Of a stretch of DNA of 64,000 nt, positions 49,321 through 57,225 are shown in pieces. The DNA lies in the NCBI RefSeq assembly GCF_900168295.1, contig NZ_FVZL01000002.1:372001-436000 (forward strand), written 5' to 3'. Both the position numbers and the translations under genes were made by a program. Position 1 is the stretch's first letter. Each line of letters starts with the position of its first letter. Source of the DNA: Arthrobacter sp. P2b. GTDB taxonomy: Bacteria > Actinomycetota > Actinomycetes > Actinomycetales > Micrococcaceae. Under the pieces are notes generated by a model, which was not told the origin of the DNA, ran no database searches, and saw only the letters and a list, made by a program, of their open reading frames with translations.

Positions 49321-49500
49321 GTTGCTAGGCTCCCTTGTGGTCTTGCTGTTCCTTGTTGTTGCCGCGGCGTTCGCCGTGGATTGACGCCGTCTGGCTCAAA
49401 CTCGGCCCCGTTCTACCGCAGCCATTTCGGGGAGCTGCCGGCGGACAAGCCCCACCTAGGTTACGCCGTAGCCTTCCAGGTCATTTACACCGCGGCATCG
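49319..49500 (+). pseudogene. Possible frameshifted small membrane-protein gene
   Basis: From ATG 49319 a 21-residue hydrophobic peptide (MLLGSLVVLLFLVVAAAFAV, then D) ends at TGA 49382-49384. The next frame continues with a protein-like stretch (APFYRSHFGELPADKPHLGY) for about 35 codons with good GC at third positions. Together they look like a signal-anchor protein broken by a +1 shift, but chance cannot be excluded. No Shine-Dalgarno is obvious, and the start overlaps the divergent ligase-like gene. Otherwise the gap 49321-49526 holds nothing. Confidence 0.25.
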
Positions 49501-49526
49501 TGTTCGCCACGGTTCAGCCTCCCGCA

Positions 49527-51239
49527 TCACAGGCCGCGGCGCCCCACCCACAGGCCGTGGAACAGCGGGACCACGGATGCTGCCATCAGCAGGTTGCCCA
49601 ATGCGGAGTCATCCGCCCGTATCAGGGCCCCCGCAATGAGAAGGGCAGCGAAGACCACGGCCGACGCCGAACGGCGGGCCGTGCGGTCCAGCCGGGCAAC
49701 CTGCCGCTCAAGGCGCGGGTTGGCAACAGGGAGGTTCCCCTCCTCAGCCCGGGTGATGAGCCCGTCCAGCCGCCCGGGCAGCCGAAGGGCGAGTCCCCCG
49801 GCATCAATCGCCTGCCGGGCGGCGTCCTGCACGATGTTGCCGCGCTCGTCGCGCAGCAACCGGGCCGCATACGGTTCCACCGAGTCCCAGAGGTTGTAGC
49901 GGGCGTCCAGGGAGCTGCACACCCCCGAGGTCAGCGATACTGCGCGGATGATGAGCAGGAAGTTCTCCGGCAGCTGGAATGGCAGTGAACGGACCACGTC
50001 GCCGAATTCCACCGCGAAGTCGCGGAACTCGCGTGGATCCACCTCGCGGAGTTCCGCGAAACCCATCCCACCGAACCGGGCGAAGAGATGCGTCATGGCC
50101 CGCTCCAGCTCCACGGTGTCGGCCGCCGGTACCAGGACGCCCACGTCACGGATGGCGGCAACGAGTCCTTTGCCGTCACGGGCTGCGGCAGCGATCAGGA
50201 GCCTGCGCAGGCCGGTGCGGGCTGAGGCTGTGACCTCGCCCATCATGCCGAAATCGATGAACGTCAGTTTCCACGGGTGTTCCCCGGCGCCGGCAGGTGC
50301 GGGGGTGACGAAGATGTTGCCGGGGTGGGGGTCGGCATGGAAGAAGCCGTTGGTGAACAGCTGGTCGAACATGACCGCGGCGAAGACGCGAGCCACCGCC
50401 GCGGGGTCGATGCCGGCCGCACGAAGCGCAGCCACGTCGGTGATCTTGATGGCCGTGACATCCTCGAGGGTGAGGACGCGGCGGGTGCACCGCTCCCAGA
50501 CGGGCAGGGGCACCTGCACGCGGACGTCGCCGGCAAAATCGGCGGCGAAACGCTCGGAGCCGGCAGCCTCGTGAAGGTAGTCGATCTCCTCAAAGCTGGT
50601 CTGCGCGAATTCCTCCAGCAGGGCGGGCATGTCGGCACGCTCGGAGACAAACCGGAAGTGGCTGAGCCATCCGGCCACCCTGCGCAGCGCGGCCAGGTCG
50701 ACGTCGACGATCGCGCCAATCCCCGGACGCTGCACCTTGACCACGACGTCCTTGATCCCGAACTCGTCGGCGTCGTCAGGAAGGAGCCGTGCACGGTGCG
50801 CCTGGCCCAGGGATGCGGCGGCGAGCGGAGTTTCCTCGAACATGGCGAACGCCCGCTCAAGCGGGAATCCCAGCTCGGACTCGGCAAGGGCGCGGATGGC
50901 GGGGAAAGGGACCGGCGGAACCTCGTCCTGAAGGCCCTCGAGCTCCTCGGTGATTTCGGGTGGCAAAACGTCAAGCCGGGATGACAGGAACTGGCCCACC
51001 TTGATCATCAGGCCGCCCAGGTCCACGGCCAGGACATGGAAACGCCGGGCGAAGCGCTGCATCCTCGGCGAACGCGTCCGTGCGGCAACCCTGGCCAGCC
51101 CGATCCTGGGGAGGAACAGTTCGAACCACCAGGTGACTGCCAGGTGCCAGGCAGCGAACCGGAGGATGCGGCGGTAGCGGGCACGGGTGTTTCCCGCGCC
51201 CGGTGCCGGAGCGGACCGGCCCCGGCGGATGGACGGCAC
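49527..51239 (-). CDS. AarF/UbiB (ABC1) family atypical kinase
   Basis: The 570-residue protein has the ABC1 signature KVGQ (Lys80-Gln83) in GGLMIKVGQFLSSR, the Ala-rich loop AAASLGQAHRA, the lysine VVVKVQRPG, catalytic HADPHPGN and the metal-binding DFGMMG. Two membrane segments close the C-terminus (about 520-562). UbiB-type ATPases support isoprenoid-quinone metabolism. It begins five bases after padR and is the second gene of that operon. Confidence 0.92.
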   Translation of the reverse strand: MPSIRRGRSAPAPGAGNTRARYRRILRFAAWHLAVTWWFELFLPRIGLARVAARTRSPRMQRFARRFHVLAVDLGGLMIKVGQFLSSRLDVLPPEITEELEGLQDEVPPVPFPAIRALAESELGFPLERAFAMFEETPLAAASLGQAHRARLLPDDADEFGIKDVVVKVQRPGIGAIVDVDLAALRRVAGWLSHFRFVSERADMPALLEEFAQTSFEEIDYLHEAAGSERFAADFAGDVRVQVPLPVWERCTRRVLTLEDVTAIKITDVAALRAAGIDPAAVARVFAAVMFDQLFTNGFFHADPHPGNIFVTPAPAGAGEHPWKLTFIDFGMMGEVTASARTGLRRLLIAAAARDGKGLVAAIRDVGVLVPAADTVELERAMTHLFARFGGMGFAELREVDPREFRDFAVEFGDVVRSLPFQLPENFLLIIRAVSLTSGVCSSLDARYNLWDSVEPYAARLLRDERGNIVQDAARQAIDAGGLALRLPGRLDGLITRAEEGNLPVANPRLERQVARLDRTARRSASAVVFAALLIAGALIRADDSALGNLLMAASVVPLFHGLWVGRRGL

Positions 51240-51244
51240 CCGCG

Positions 51245-51787
51245 TCAGTCCTGGGCGAGAATCGAGTACATCCGGCGGCGTGCCTCCTCGAGGACCGCCA
51301 CGGCCTGCCTCACCTGTTCGGGTGATCCCGTGCGGTTCACCTGCGCTGCTGCCTGGGCGAGCTCAACGCCTGCCTTGGGCAAGGACATGAACTCGGCTCC
51401 GCCGTGGGGGCCTGCTGTGTCCCATGGAGCCGATGGGTGGTCGCGGGCAACTTCCTCCCGGCCGGCTTCGGTGAGGCTGTAGATCTTGCGGCTGTTGGAT
51501 TCCTCGGCACTGATGACGCCCTCGTCGGCCAGCAGTTGAAGCGTGGGGTAGACGGAGCCCGCGCTCGGCTTCCAGCTGCCGCCGCTCCGGTCCTCAATTT
51601 CGCGGATGATCTGGTAGCCGTGCATGGGGCGCTCTGCCAGCAGGGCCAGCACCGCCGCCCGCACTTCGCCCTTGCCGGCGCGGGTGCCCGCGCGCTTCTC
51701 GAACCGGGAACGCAGTTCGTCCACAGCCTGCCACAGGCCGTCGATATTGGTGCCGCCGAATCCATATGCCGGGTACGAGCCACGCAT
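51245..51787 (-). CDS. PadR family transcriptional regulator
   Basis: The 180-residue protein has a PadR winged helix at about 43-115 (AERPMHGYQIIREIEDRSGG, PSAGSVYPTLQLLADEGVI, YSLTEAGREE). The C-terminal helix (about 140-178) is the usual dimerisation element. GAGGAGG lies five bases before its ATG. Three copies of AACGATA in 10-base phase (51811-51837) lie just upstream and are the likely autoregulatory operator. It is cotranscribed with the UbiB-type kinase gene. Confidence 0.92.
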   Translation of the reverse strand: MRGSYPAYGFGGTNIDGLWQAVDELRSRFEKRAGTRAGKGEVRAAVLALLAERPMHGYQIIREIEDRSGGSWKPSAGSVYPTLQLLADEGVISAEESNSRKIYSLTEAGREEVARDHPSAPWDTAGPHGGAEFMSLPKAGVELAQAAAQVNRTGSPEQVRQAVAVLEEARRRMYSILAQD

Positions 51788-51810
51788 GATGGCCTCCTCT
51801 GTGAATCGCG

Positions 51811-51837
51811 AACGATATACAACGATACTTAACGATA
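51811..51837. promoter_or_regulatory. Putative PadR operator: three AACGATA repeats with 10-bp period
   Basis: AACGATA occurs at 51811-51817, 51821-51827 and 51831-51837, exactly one DNA turn apart. The site is 24 bases upstream of the padR ATG and overlaps its likely promoter. The spacing on one helical face suggests cooperative binding. Confidence 0.6.
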
Positions 51838-51874
51838 CAACCGGGGAGGCCCGGCGGGGCGGCCGTCAGAGGAG

Positions 51875-52678
51875 TCAGGTCCTGCGGAGCGTCAGGATCT
51901 GCTCGGCGCGGCCGAACGGGCCCTGCCGGTCGTGCAGGACCGTTGACGTCAGTCCAATCCCGTCCCGGCCGAAGGACACGGCGTTGTCCAGGCCCAGCCA
52001 CTCCCCCTCCGGGCGGCGGTACATGTGGATCTGCAGGTCCAGGTTGGGAAAGGCGTAGCTGTCCTTGCCGGGCGGAACCCGGGCGGCGATGCCGTTGGCT
52101 GTGTCCACCAGCCCCATCAGCCGGGCCAGGTCGCTGCTGTCGTTCCGGTCCGTCAACGGATGGTCGGTGCGGAGCCAGACTTTGCCGGCCCCCGGCCGGT
52201 GCCCTTCGGCCACGCGCATCTCCAGGGACCTGATGTAGCCGCCGGGCCAAACGGCGGAACCGTCATAGGGTTTGCAGTCGTCGGGCCCGGGAATGGCCGT
52301 GTCCTCGATGGCTGCCACCGCGGCGGTATCGCTGGTGATCATCCGCCACGCCGTGGCGCGGATGGCGGTCCGGCCGTCGGCAACGAGTTCGGCCTGCAAC
52401 AGCTCGATGGTCCGCCCGGGCCGGAGGGTGGAGGTTTCGATGTGGAACCCGCCGCCGGGGATCAGCCCCAGGATCTCGTAGCTCAGGCGTGCCATCCGCA
52501 TGTCCGCCCGCGGCTGGTGCCGTTCCAGGGCATCAGCCATCAGGCCGGACGCGGGTGCCATGTGCTGCTCGTGGACGTTCCAGGCGCCCTGCGCGTGGAT
52601 GGTGGAGCGGAAGCGGCCGCCGCCCAGGTTTTGGTAGTAGGCATTGCCGTGCGCCAGTTCGGGAAGCTCTTCAGTCAA
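51875..52678 (-). CDS. Acyl-CoA thioesterase family protein (double hotdog)
   Basis: The 267-residue protein has two hotdog halves (about 18-130 and 150-265). TesB-like signatures are STIHAQGAWNVHEQHMAP, with Asp in the VDTANGIAARVPP region and the final SFGRDGIGLTSTVLHDRQGPFGR split across two strands. In mycobacteria a tesB gene lies between pdxS and pdxT; here the only thioesterase is in this accessory block. It is divergent from the EEP gene. Substrate is unknown. Confidence 0.85.
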   Translation of the reverse strand: MTEELPELAHGNAYYQNLGGGRFRSTIHAQGAWNVHEQHMAPASGLMADALERHQPRADMRMARLSYEILGLIPGGGFHIETSTLRPGRTIELLQAELVADGRTAIRATAWRMITSDTAAVAAIEDTAIPGPDDCKPYDGSAVWPGGYIRSLEMRVAEGHRPGAGKVWLRTDHPLTDRNDSSDLARLMGLVDTANGIAARVPPGKDSYAFPNLDLQIHMYRRPEGEWLGLDNAVSFGRDGIGLTSTVLHDRQGPFGRAEQILTLRRT

Positions 52679-52837
52679 CGGTGACCTTTCGGCGGATCTC
52701 AGTGAATTGGCACTAACTCTATCTGCTGGGGCCGGAGGACCGGCCAGCGGGTCGGATTGAAATGTTTGAACGTGGAGGAAGGCAGCGGACTAGACTCAGG
52801 AACTGGTCCTGTCAGCATCCCTCGGAAGAGGTGTTCC

Positions 52838-53515
52838 ATGCGCGTCATCAGCTACAACCTCCGCAAGCACAAGGCCAGCGGCGAGCTCCTCGCCCTGGCC
52901 CGGAATCATGACATCGATGCGCTGTGCCTCCAGGAGGTGGATTCCAGCGACCTGCCGGAAACCCTGGGTCCCCTGCACCTGGCGGACACCACCAAGGGCA
53001 ACCGGCTGGGTTTGGCCATCTACTACCGCACCAGCCGCTTCACCGCGCTGGACACCCAGTCCTTCGCGCTGAAGAAGTCGATGCATGACAGGGTGTTGGC
53101 ACCGGCCCATGAGAGGCTGATCGGAACGCGGGTGATGGACAATGACACCCAGCATGAACTGGTGATCGGATCGTTCCACGCCGCCCCGCTCACCGCGTCC
53201 AATTCGCTTCGCCGCAAGCAGATCCATGCCGCCCATGCCGAGCTGCTGAGCATGGGCAAGGGCCTGATGACCCTGATGGTGGGCGACTTCAACTACCCGT
53301 TCTTCACCAAGAACCTTGATATCCACATGAAGAATTCGGGTTATGCGCTGTCCCTGAGCAACCGCCGCACCTACACCCGGTACAAGGTTTTCAAGGGCCA
53401 CTTCGACTTCGCGACGTCCCTGGGCCTGGACATCCAGAGCGTGGAGACACTTCCGCGCGGCAACTCGGACCACCTTCCCATCCTGGTCACCGCCGAATAC
53501 GGCCCGGACTACTAG
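52838..53515 (+). CDS. Endonuclease/exonuclease/phosphatase family protein
   Basis: The ATG at 52838 follows GGAAGAGG by eight bases, giving 225 residues; the frame is open 27 codons further upstream. EEP fold residues are YNLRKH (Asn), LCLQEVD (Glu), GSFHAAPL (His), VGDFNYP (Asp-x-Asn), and the terminal GNSDHLPILV (Ser-Asp-His). The complete catalytic set suggests an active nuclease or phosphatase. The substrate is unknown. It is convergent with the NUDIX gene. Confidence 0.9.
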   Translation: MRVISYNLRKHKASGELLALARNHDIDALCLQEVDSSDLPETLGPLHLADTTKGNRLGLAIYYRTSRFTALDTQSFALKKSMHDRVLAPAHERLIGTRVMDNDTQHELVIGSFHAAPLTASNSLRRKQIHAAHAELLSMGKGLMTLMVGDFNYPFFTKNLDIHMKNSGYALSLSNRRTYTRYKVFKGHFDFATSLGLDIQSVETLPRGNSDHLPILVTAEYGPDY

Positions 53516-53525
53516 GCAGCGCGCC

Positions 53526-54032
53526 TTACCGGGACGCCAGCCGCTCCCGCAAGGCAGGCCATGCCGCAGCGAATCCGGGGTGCAGTTCCTTCGATTCCAC
53601 CTCGCCCAGCGGAACCCAGAGCAGTTCAATGCTCTCGGGATCGCTGATCACCGGATCGAAAGGCTCCCGCACCAGCACCACCACGGTGGTGTAGGACCAG
53701 TAGCCGAGATCCAGCACCGAGGTGAAGAGCACGTCCACGCCCGCAGGCGGCACCGCCGCTTCCTCAAAGGCTTCGCGGAGGGCCCCGTCAACGGGTTCTT
53801 CGTTTTCGTGGAGGGCCCCGCCCGGCAGCCCCCAGGTACCGCCGTTATGGCTCCAGACAGCCCGATGCTGGAGCAGAACGCCTTTGGACGGGTCATAGGC
53901 AAGCACTCCCGCAGCCCCGAACCGGCCCCAGTAGCGGCCGCGCTCCCCCTCCACCCAGGCGTCACCGGGATCCCGGGGACCGGTCCGGACGGGCGGAGTG
54001 GAGGATGCTGCGGAGGCCGGTGAATGATCCAT
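53526..54032 (-). CDS. NUDIX hydrolase
   Basis: The 168-residue protein (ATG at 54032; an upstream start adds seven codons) has the Nudix box with Gly in GGALHENE and the REAFEEA catalytic glutamates, preceded by WGLPGG. The first about 35 residues are Ser/Pro/Gly-rich. The preferred nucleotide diphosphate cannot be read from sequence. Confidence 0.9.
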   Translation of the reverse strand: MDHSPASAASSTPPVRTGPRDPGDAWVEGERGRYWGRFGAAGVLAYDPSKGVLLQHRAVWSHNGGTWGLPGGALHENEEPVDGALREAFEEAAVPPAGVDVLFTSVLDLGYWSYTTVVVLVREPFDPVISDPESIELLWVPLGEVESKELHPGFAAAWPALRERLASR

Positions 54033-54082
54033 CACGCCAGTCTGCCAGCTCATTCATCCTGGGCCCAGCACACCGCCCGGCC

Positions 54083-54274
54083 TCAGGTGCCGTGCCCGCG
54101 GTCGACGGCGAAATCGCCGCCGGGATACATGATGGTTTCGTGTCCGTCGTCAAAGCGGACCAGGTAGGGCGGTGTTCCGCCCTGGCCACGCACTTCAACG
54201 ATCACCCCGTGACGGTCCGTGGATCCCACAGTCCTTCCGTGGACGATGATCCGGTCACCCTGCGCTGCCTCCAT
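54083..54274 (-). CDS. DUF1918 domain protein
   Basis: This 63-residue SH3-like protein starts MEAAQGDRIIVHGR and ends in PGGDFAVDRGHGT. GGAGG lies eight bases before the ATG at 54274. The conserved GDRI...G...R...I.EVRG..G.PPY.VR..DGHE pattern is DUF1918. Function is unknown. It is divergent from the metallophosphoesterase gene. Confidence 0.88.
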   Translation of the reverse strand: MEAAQGDRIIVHGRTVGSTDRHGVIVEVRGQGGTPPYLVRFDDGHETIMYPGGDFAVDRGHGT

Positions 54275-54347
54275 GGCAATCACCTCCAGCCCCCAGATTA
54301 CGTCCACGCGGCGGGCCGGAACAGGCCCCGCATGGCAGGATTTCCCT

Positions 54348-54854
54348 ATGCCGCTCAGCCTCCTCCTGATTGCCGATACCCATGTCCCCAAACGGGCCAG
54401 GGACCTTCCCGCCCAGGTGTGGTCCGCCGTCGAGCACGCCGACGTGGTGTTCCATGCGGGGGACTGGGTGGAGGCGGCATTGCTGGACCGGTTGGAACAG
54501 CGGAGCCGTTCGCTGGTGGGCGTGTACGGGAACAACGACGGCCCGGACCTGCGCAGCCGCCTCCCCGAAACGGCGCACATCACCCTGGAAGGCGTCCGTT
54601 TTGCCATGGTGCATGAAACCGGGCAGGCCAAGGGGCGGGAGTTGCGGTGCGAGGCCCTTTTCCCGGATGCCGATGTCCTGGTTTTCGGGCACAGCCACAT
54701 CCCCTGGGACACAACCTCCCCAAGAGGCCTGCGGCTGCTGAACCCGGGCTCCCCCACGGACCGCCGCCGGCAGCCCGCCTGCACTTTCATGACGGCGACC
54801 GTCGACGGCGGCAAGCTCGCGCAAGTGCGCCTGGTGGAAGTCCAGCGGGTGTAA
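54348..54854 (+). CDS. Metallophosphoesterase (YfcE/MJ0936 type)
   Basis: The ATG at 54348 has AGGA seven bases upstream, giving 168 residues. Metal-binding motifs are IADTHVP (Asp, His), FHAGDW (Asp), GVYGNND (Asn), AMVHETG (His) and FGHSHIPW (His-x-His). This full set indicates an active phosphodiesterase. It shares a 73-base divergent region with DUF1918. Confidence 0.9.
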   Translation: MPLSLLLIADTHVPKRARDLPAQVWSAVEHADVVFHAGDWVEAALLDRLEQRSRSLVGVYGNNDGPDLRSRLPETAHITLEGVRFAMVHETGQAKGRELRCEALFPDADVLVFGHSHIPWDTTSPRGLRLLNPGSPTDRRRQPACTFMTATVDGGKLAQVRLVEVQRV

Positions 54855-54943
54855 TCACGGGTTGGCAGGTGGCCGCTCGATGCCTAGGCTTGAACGGTAA
54901 GCATACTTAGCTTTTGGAATCCACCAACCACAGGAGGACCACC

Positions 54944-55837
54944 ATGACAGACCAGTACACCTTCCGTAACCCGGTCACCGCATACGAGCAGATCTCCCCG
55001 CCGGAGCAGCACCAACCCGAGCCCGGCCTGGATGCGGAGCTGACGCCCAAGGCGGACCTCGGGGAGGACACCTACCGCGGCACCGGACGGCTGGAGGGCC
55101 GGAAGGCGATCGTCACGGGGGCGGACTCCGGGATCGGCGCGGCGGCGGCCATCGCCTTCGCGCGGGAAGGGGCCGACGTTGTCCTGTCGTACCTGCCCCA
55201 GGAGGAGGAGGACGCGGCCCGGATTGCCGGCATCATCGAAGCCGCGGGCCGCAAGGCCGTCAAGGTTCCCGGGGACCTCAAGGACCCGGTGGTCTGCCGC
55301 GAGGTCGTGGACACTGCGGTGGCTGTCCTGGGCGGCGTGGACATCCTGGTCAACAACGCGGGCAAGCAGGTGGCGCAGGAGGAGCTGGCCAACATCACCG
55401 ACGAGCAGTTCGACCACACGCTCAAGACCAATGTGTATGCGATGTTCTGGCTGACCAAGGCCGCGCTGCCGCATATGCCTGCCGGCTCCACCATCATCAA
55501 CACCACGTCCGTGCAGGCCTACAACCCGTCGCCGACGCTGGTGGACTATGCCACCACCAAAGCCAGCATCAACAATTTCACCAAGGGCCTGGCGCAGCAG
55601 CTGGCGCCAAAGGGCATCCGGGTGAACGCCGTTGCGCCGGGGCCCATCTGGACCCCGCTGCAGGTCAGCAGCGGCCAGCCGAAGGAGGACCTGCCGGAGT
55701 TCGGGCAGTCCACTCCCCTGGGCCGCGCCGGGCAGCCGGCGGAACTTGCGCCCGCGTACGTGTTCCTCGCCTCTCCGGAGTCCAGCTTCGTCATTGGTGA
55801 AACGCTGAACGTCAACGGCGGCAGCCCCACGCCGTAG
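54944..55837 (+). CDS. SDR family oxidoreductase (stress-type, YghA/YdaD-like)
   Basis: The ATG at 54944 has CAGGAGG six bases upstream, giving 297 residues. After a 45-residue N-terminal extension (PPEQHQPEPG) comes the Rossmann motif TGADSGIGAAAA, NNAGKQ, and the catalytic Ser/Tyr-Lys (TTSVQAYNPS, YATTKAS). The C-terminal VFLASPESSFVIGETLNVNGG closes the domain. The N-terminal extension and length match the general-stress NADP-dependent SDRs. Confidence 0.93.
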   Translation: MTDQYTFRNPVTAYEQISPPEQHQPEPGLDAELTPKADLGEDTYRGTGRLEGRKAIVTGADSGIGAAAAIAFAREGADVVLSYLPQEEEDAARIAGIIEAAGRKAVKVPGDLKDPVVCREVVDTAVAVLGGVDILVNNAGKQVAQEELANITDEQFDHTLKTNVYAMFWLTKAALPHMPAGSTIINTTSVQAYNPSPTLVDYATTKASINNFTKGLAQQLAPKGIRVNAVAPGPIWTPLQVSSGQPKEDLPEFGQSTPLGRAGQPAELAPAYVFLASPESSFVIGETLNVNGGSPTP

Positions 55838-55840
55838 CGG

Positions 55841-56284
55841 CTATGCGCCGTCCTGTTCAGCCAGCAGGGCGTCAGTGGCTTCGTCCGGCTGGCCGTCGAA
55901 AAACTGGGCCAGGACGGTTTTGAACACCGTTTCGCCGGGCGCGGCGCGGAGGAAAAGCGTCATGGACGACTGCAGTTTGCGGGCGTCGATGCCGCCCAGG
56001 ATGTCCTCTGCGGCGCGCCCGGCGTGATTGGTGAGTACCTGGGCGCATTCGAGCAGGCGCGGTCCCAGCACGTCGTGCTCAAGGTATCCGCGGGCTTCGG
56101 CCAGCGAACTGATGGCGTATGTCCGGGACGTTGCACTGTGCCCCAGGCCCGCAATCTGCGGAAAGATGAACCACATCCAGTGGCCGGATTTTCGGCCCAG
56201 CTGCAGCTCTGCCAGCGCCTGATCATAGGTTCCGCCGCTGTCCTGCGCCGAGACGAAGCGTTCCAGGTCAAAGGGCTCGTTCAT
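55841..56284 (-). CDS. DUF1810 family protein
   Basis: The 147-residue protein matches DUF1810 throughout: MNEPFDLERFVSAQD, ELQLGRKSGHWMWFIFPQI, GLGHSATSRTYAI and LGPRLLEC. Function is unknown. It is the last gene of the TraR/AlkD-like/DUF1810 operon, and its start overlaps the upstream gene by 17 bases. Confidence 0.92.
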   Translation of the reverse strand: MNEPFDLERFVSAQDSGGTYDQALAELQLGRKSGHWMWFIFPQIAGLGHSATSRTYAISSLAEARGYLEHDVLGPRLLECAQVLTNHAGRAAEDILGGIDARKLQSSMTLFLRAAPGETVFKTVLAQFFDGQPDEATDALLAEQDGA

Positions 56285-56837
56285 GGGTGTCTCCTTGTGG
56301 TGGGGCTTCCGGTCTGGCTTGCTGGTGAATCAAGGCCGCTGCCTGGCGCAGCCGGGTGTCCGGGTCCTTCCGCCACCGGGCCAGGACGACGTCCGCCCGC
56401 TGCCGGTCCCGGTCGGGCAGCCCGGCAAGCAGCGGCACCACCACATCGGCCACCAGCGGATCGGCGAGTTCCCGGGTCTGCGCGGAGCGGAGGAAGCCCT
56501 CCATCCGGGTCAGGTCGGAGTGCCGGAGGACACCCACCCTGGACTGGAGCAGCACCACGGCCGCCAGCCGCCGTTCGAACACGGGCCGGGCACCCGGCTT
56601 CGGCCGGCCCCACAGGGCGGAGGCGAGCAGCACCACCCCGTCGTGGTCCAGGTCCTTGTACTTCCGGAGTGCATCGCGGACGGTTCCCCGGACTGCGCCC
56701 ACCGAGGAACCGTAGGAGGCGAGGGCCCCGCCCAGCCTGCTCCCGACGTCGTCCGCCCGGTACCAGGCACCCTCATTCTGCAGCGTGCGGTCAACGAATC
56801 CTGCCGCAGCCGTGACAGCGTCCGCGGTGCTGCTCAC
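56268..56837 (-). CDS. AlkD-like helical-repeat protein (possible DNA alkylation repair)
   Basis: The GTG at 56837 (codons for MSSTADAVT by fMet rule) overlaps the traR stop as GTGA and gives 189 residues. The frame is open ten further codons. It is all helical; RKYKDLDHDGVVLLASALWGR and FERRLAAVVLLQSR resemble AlkD HEAT-like repeats, but the protein is shorter than AlkD and I cannot place the catalytic Asp/Trp pair. It lies between traR and DUF1810 with overlaps on both sides. Confidence 0.7.
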   Translation of the reverse strand: MSSTADAVTAAAGFVDRTLQNEGAWYRADDVGSRLGGALASYGSSVGAVRGTVRDALRKYKDLDHDGVVLLASALWGRPKPGARPVFERRLAAVVLLQSRVGVLRHSDLTRMEGFLRSAQTRELADPLVADVVVPLLAGLPDRDRQRADVVLARWRKDPDTRLRQAAALIHQQARPEAPPQGDTHERAL

Positions 56838-57190
56838 TGCCGGCCCGCCGCAGCGTGGTTGATGCAATACGGCGTCCAGGGCCGGGCCTCCAGCCGCCCT
56901 TCGGCTATGGCTTCACCGCAGACGGCGCAGCTGCCGTAGGTCCCGGCTGCAAGGCGTGCGAGGGCGGCCTCCACCTGGTCCAGGCCTGCGCTGCTCTGCT
57001 TCAGCAGCGCCGAAGCCTGCGAGAGTTCGAAGGCGATGGTGGCGCCCTCCGGATCGTGTTCGTCGTCCACGTTCGAGTCCTGGCGGGCCGAGTTGGCCGA
57101 GGCGATATCCGCGCGGAGGGAGGGGAGCAGGGCCACCTTCCGTTGCCGCTCCTCCTCGAGCATGATCCGGAACCGTTCGAAATCAGGCAT
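56834..57190 (-). CDS. TraR/DksA-type zinc finger protein with CCCH ligands
   Basis: The 118-residue protein has an N-terminal coiled-coil (about 1-80) and a C-terminal zinc finger Cys88-x2-Cys91-x17-Cys109-x2-His112. The last ligand is His instead of the usual Cys, with spacing kept. DksA-like proteins bind the RNA polymerase secondary channel and modulate stringent-response promoters. It starts the three-gene operon with the AlkD-like and DUF1810 genes. TraR-family DksA in actinobacteria are often of unknown function. Confidence 0.88.
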   Translation of the reverse strand: MPDFERFRIMLEEERQRKVALLPSLRADIASANSARQDSNVDDEHDPEGATIAFELSQASALLKQSSAGLDQVEAALARLAAGTYGSCAVCGEAIAEGRLEARPWTPYCINHAAAGRQ

Positions 57191-57225
57191 GTGAAAAGCG
57201 TAACCGCCCGTGCATCCAGTGCGGG

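Noticed and set aside
48613..49899. 428-codon plus-strand frame across the lipoate-ligase-like and UbiB genes
   Set aside because: Runs antisense through two real genes; only the short gap part (about 49385-49500) looks coding-like, and that is reported separately with low confidence.
53580..54023. Plus-strand frame opposite the NUDIX gene
   Set aside because: Antisense shadow; the Nudix box on the minus strand is complete.
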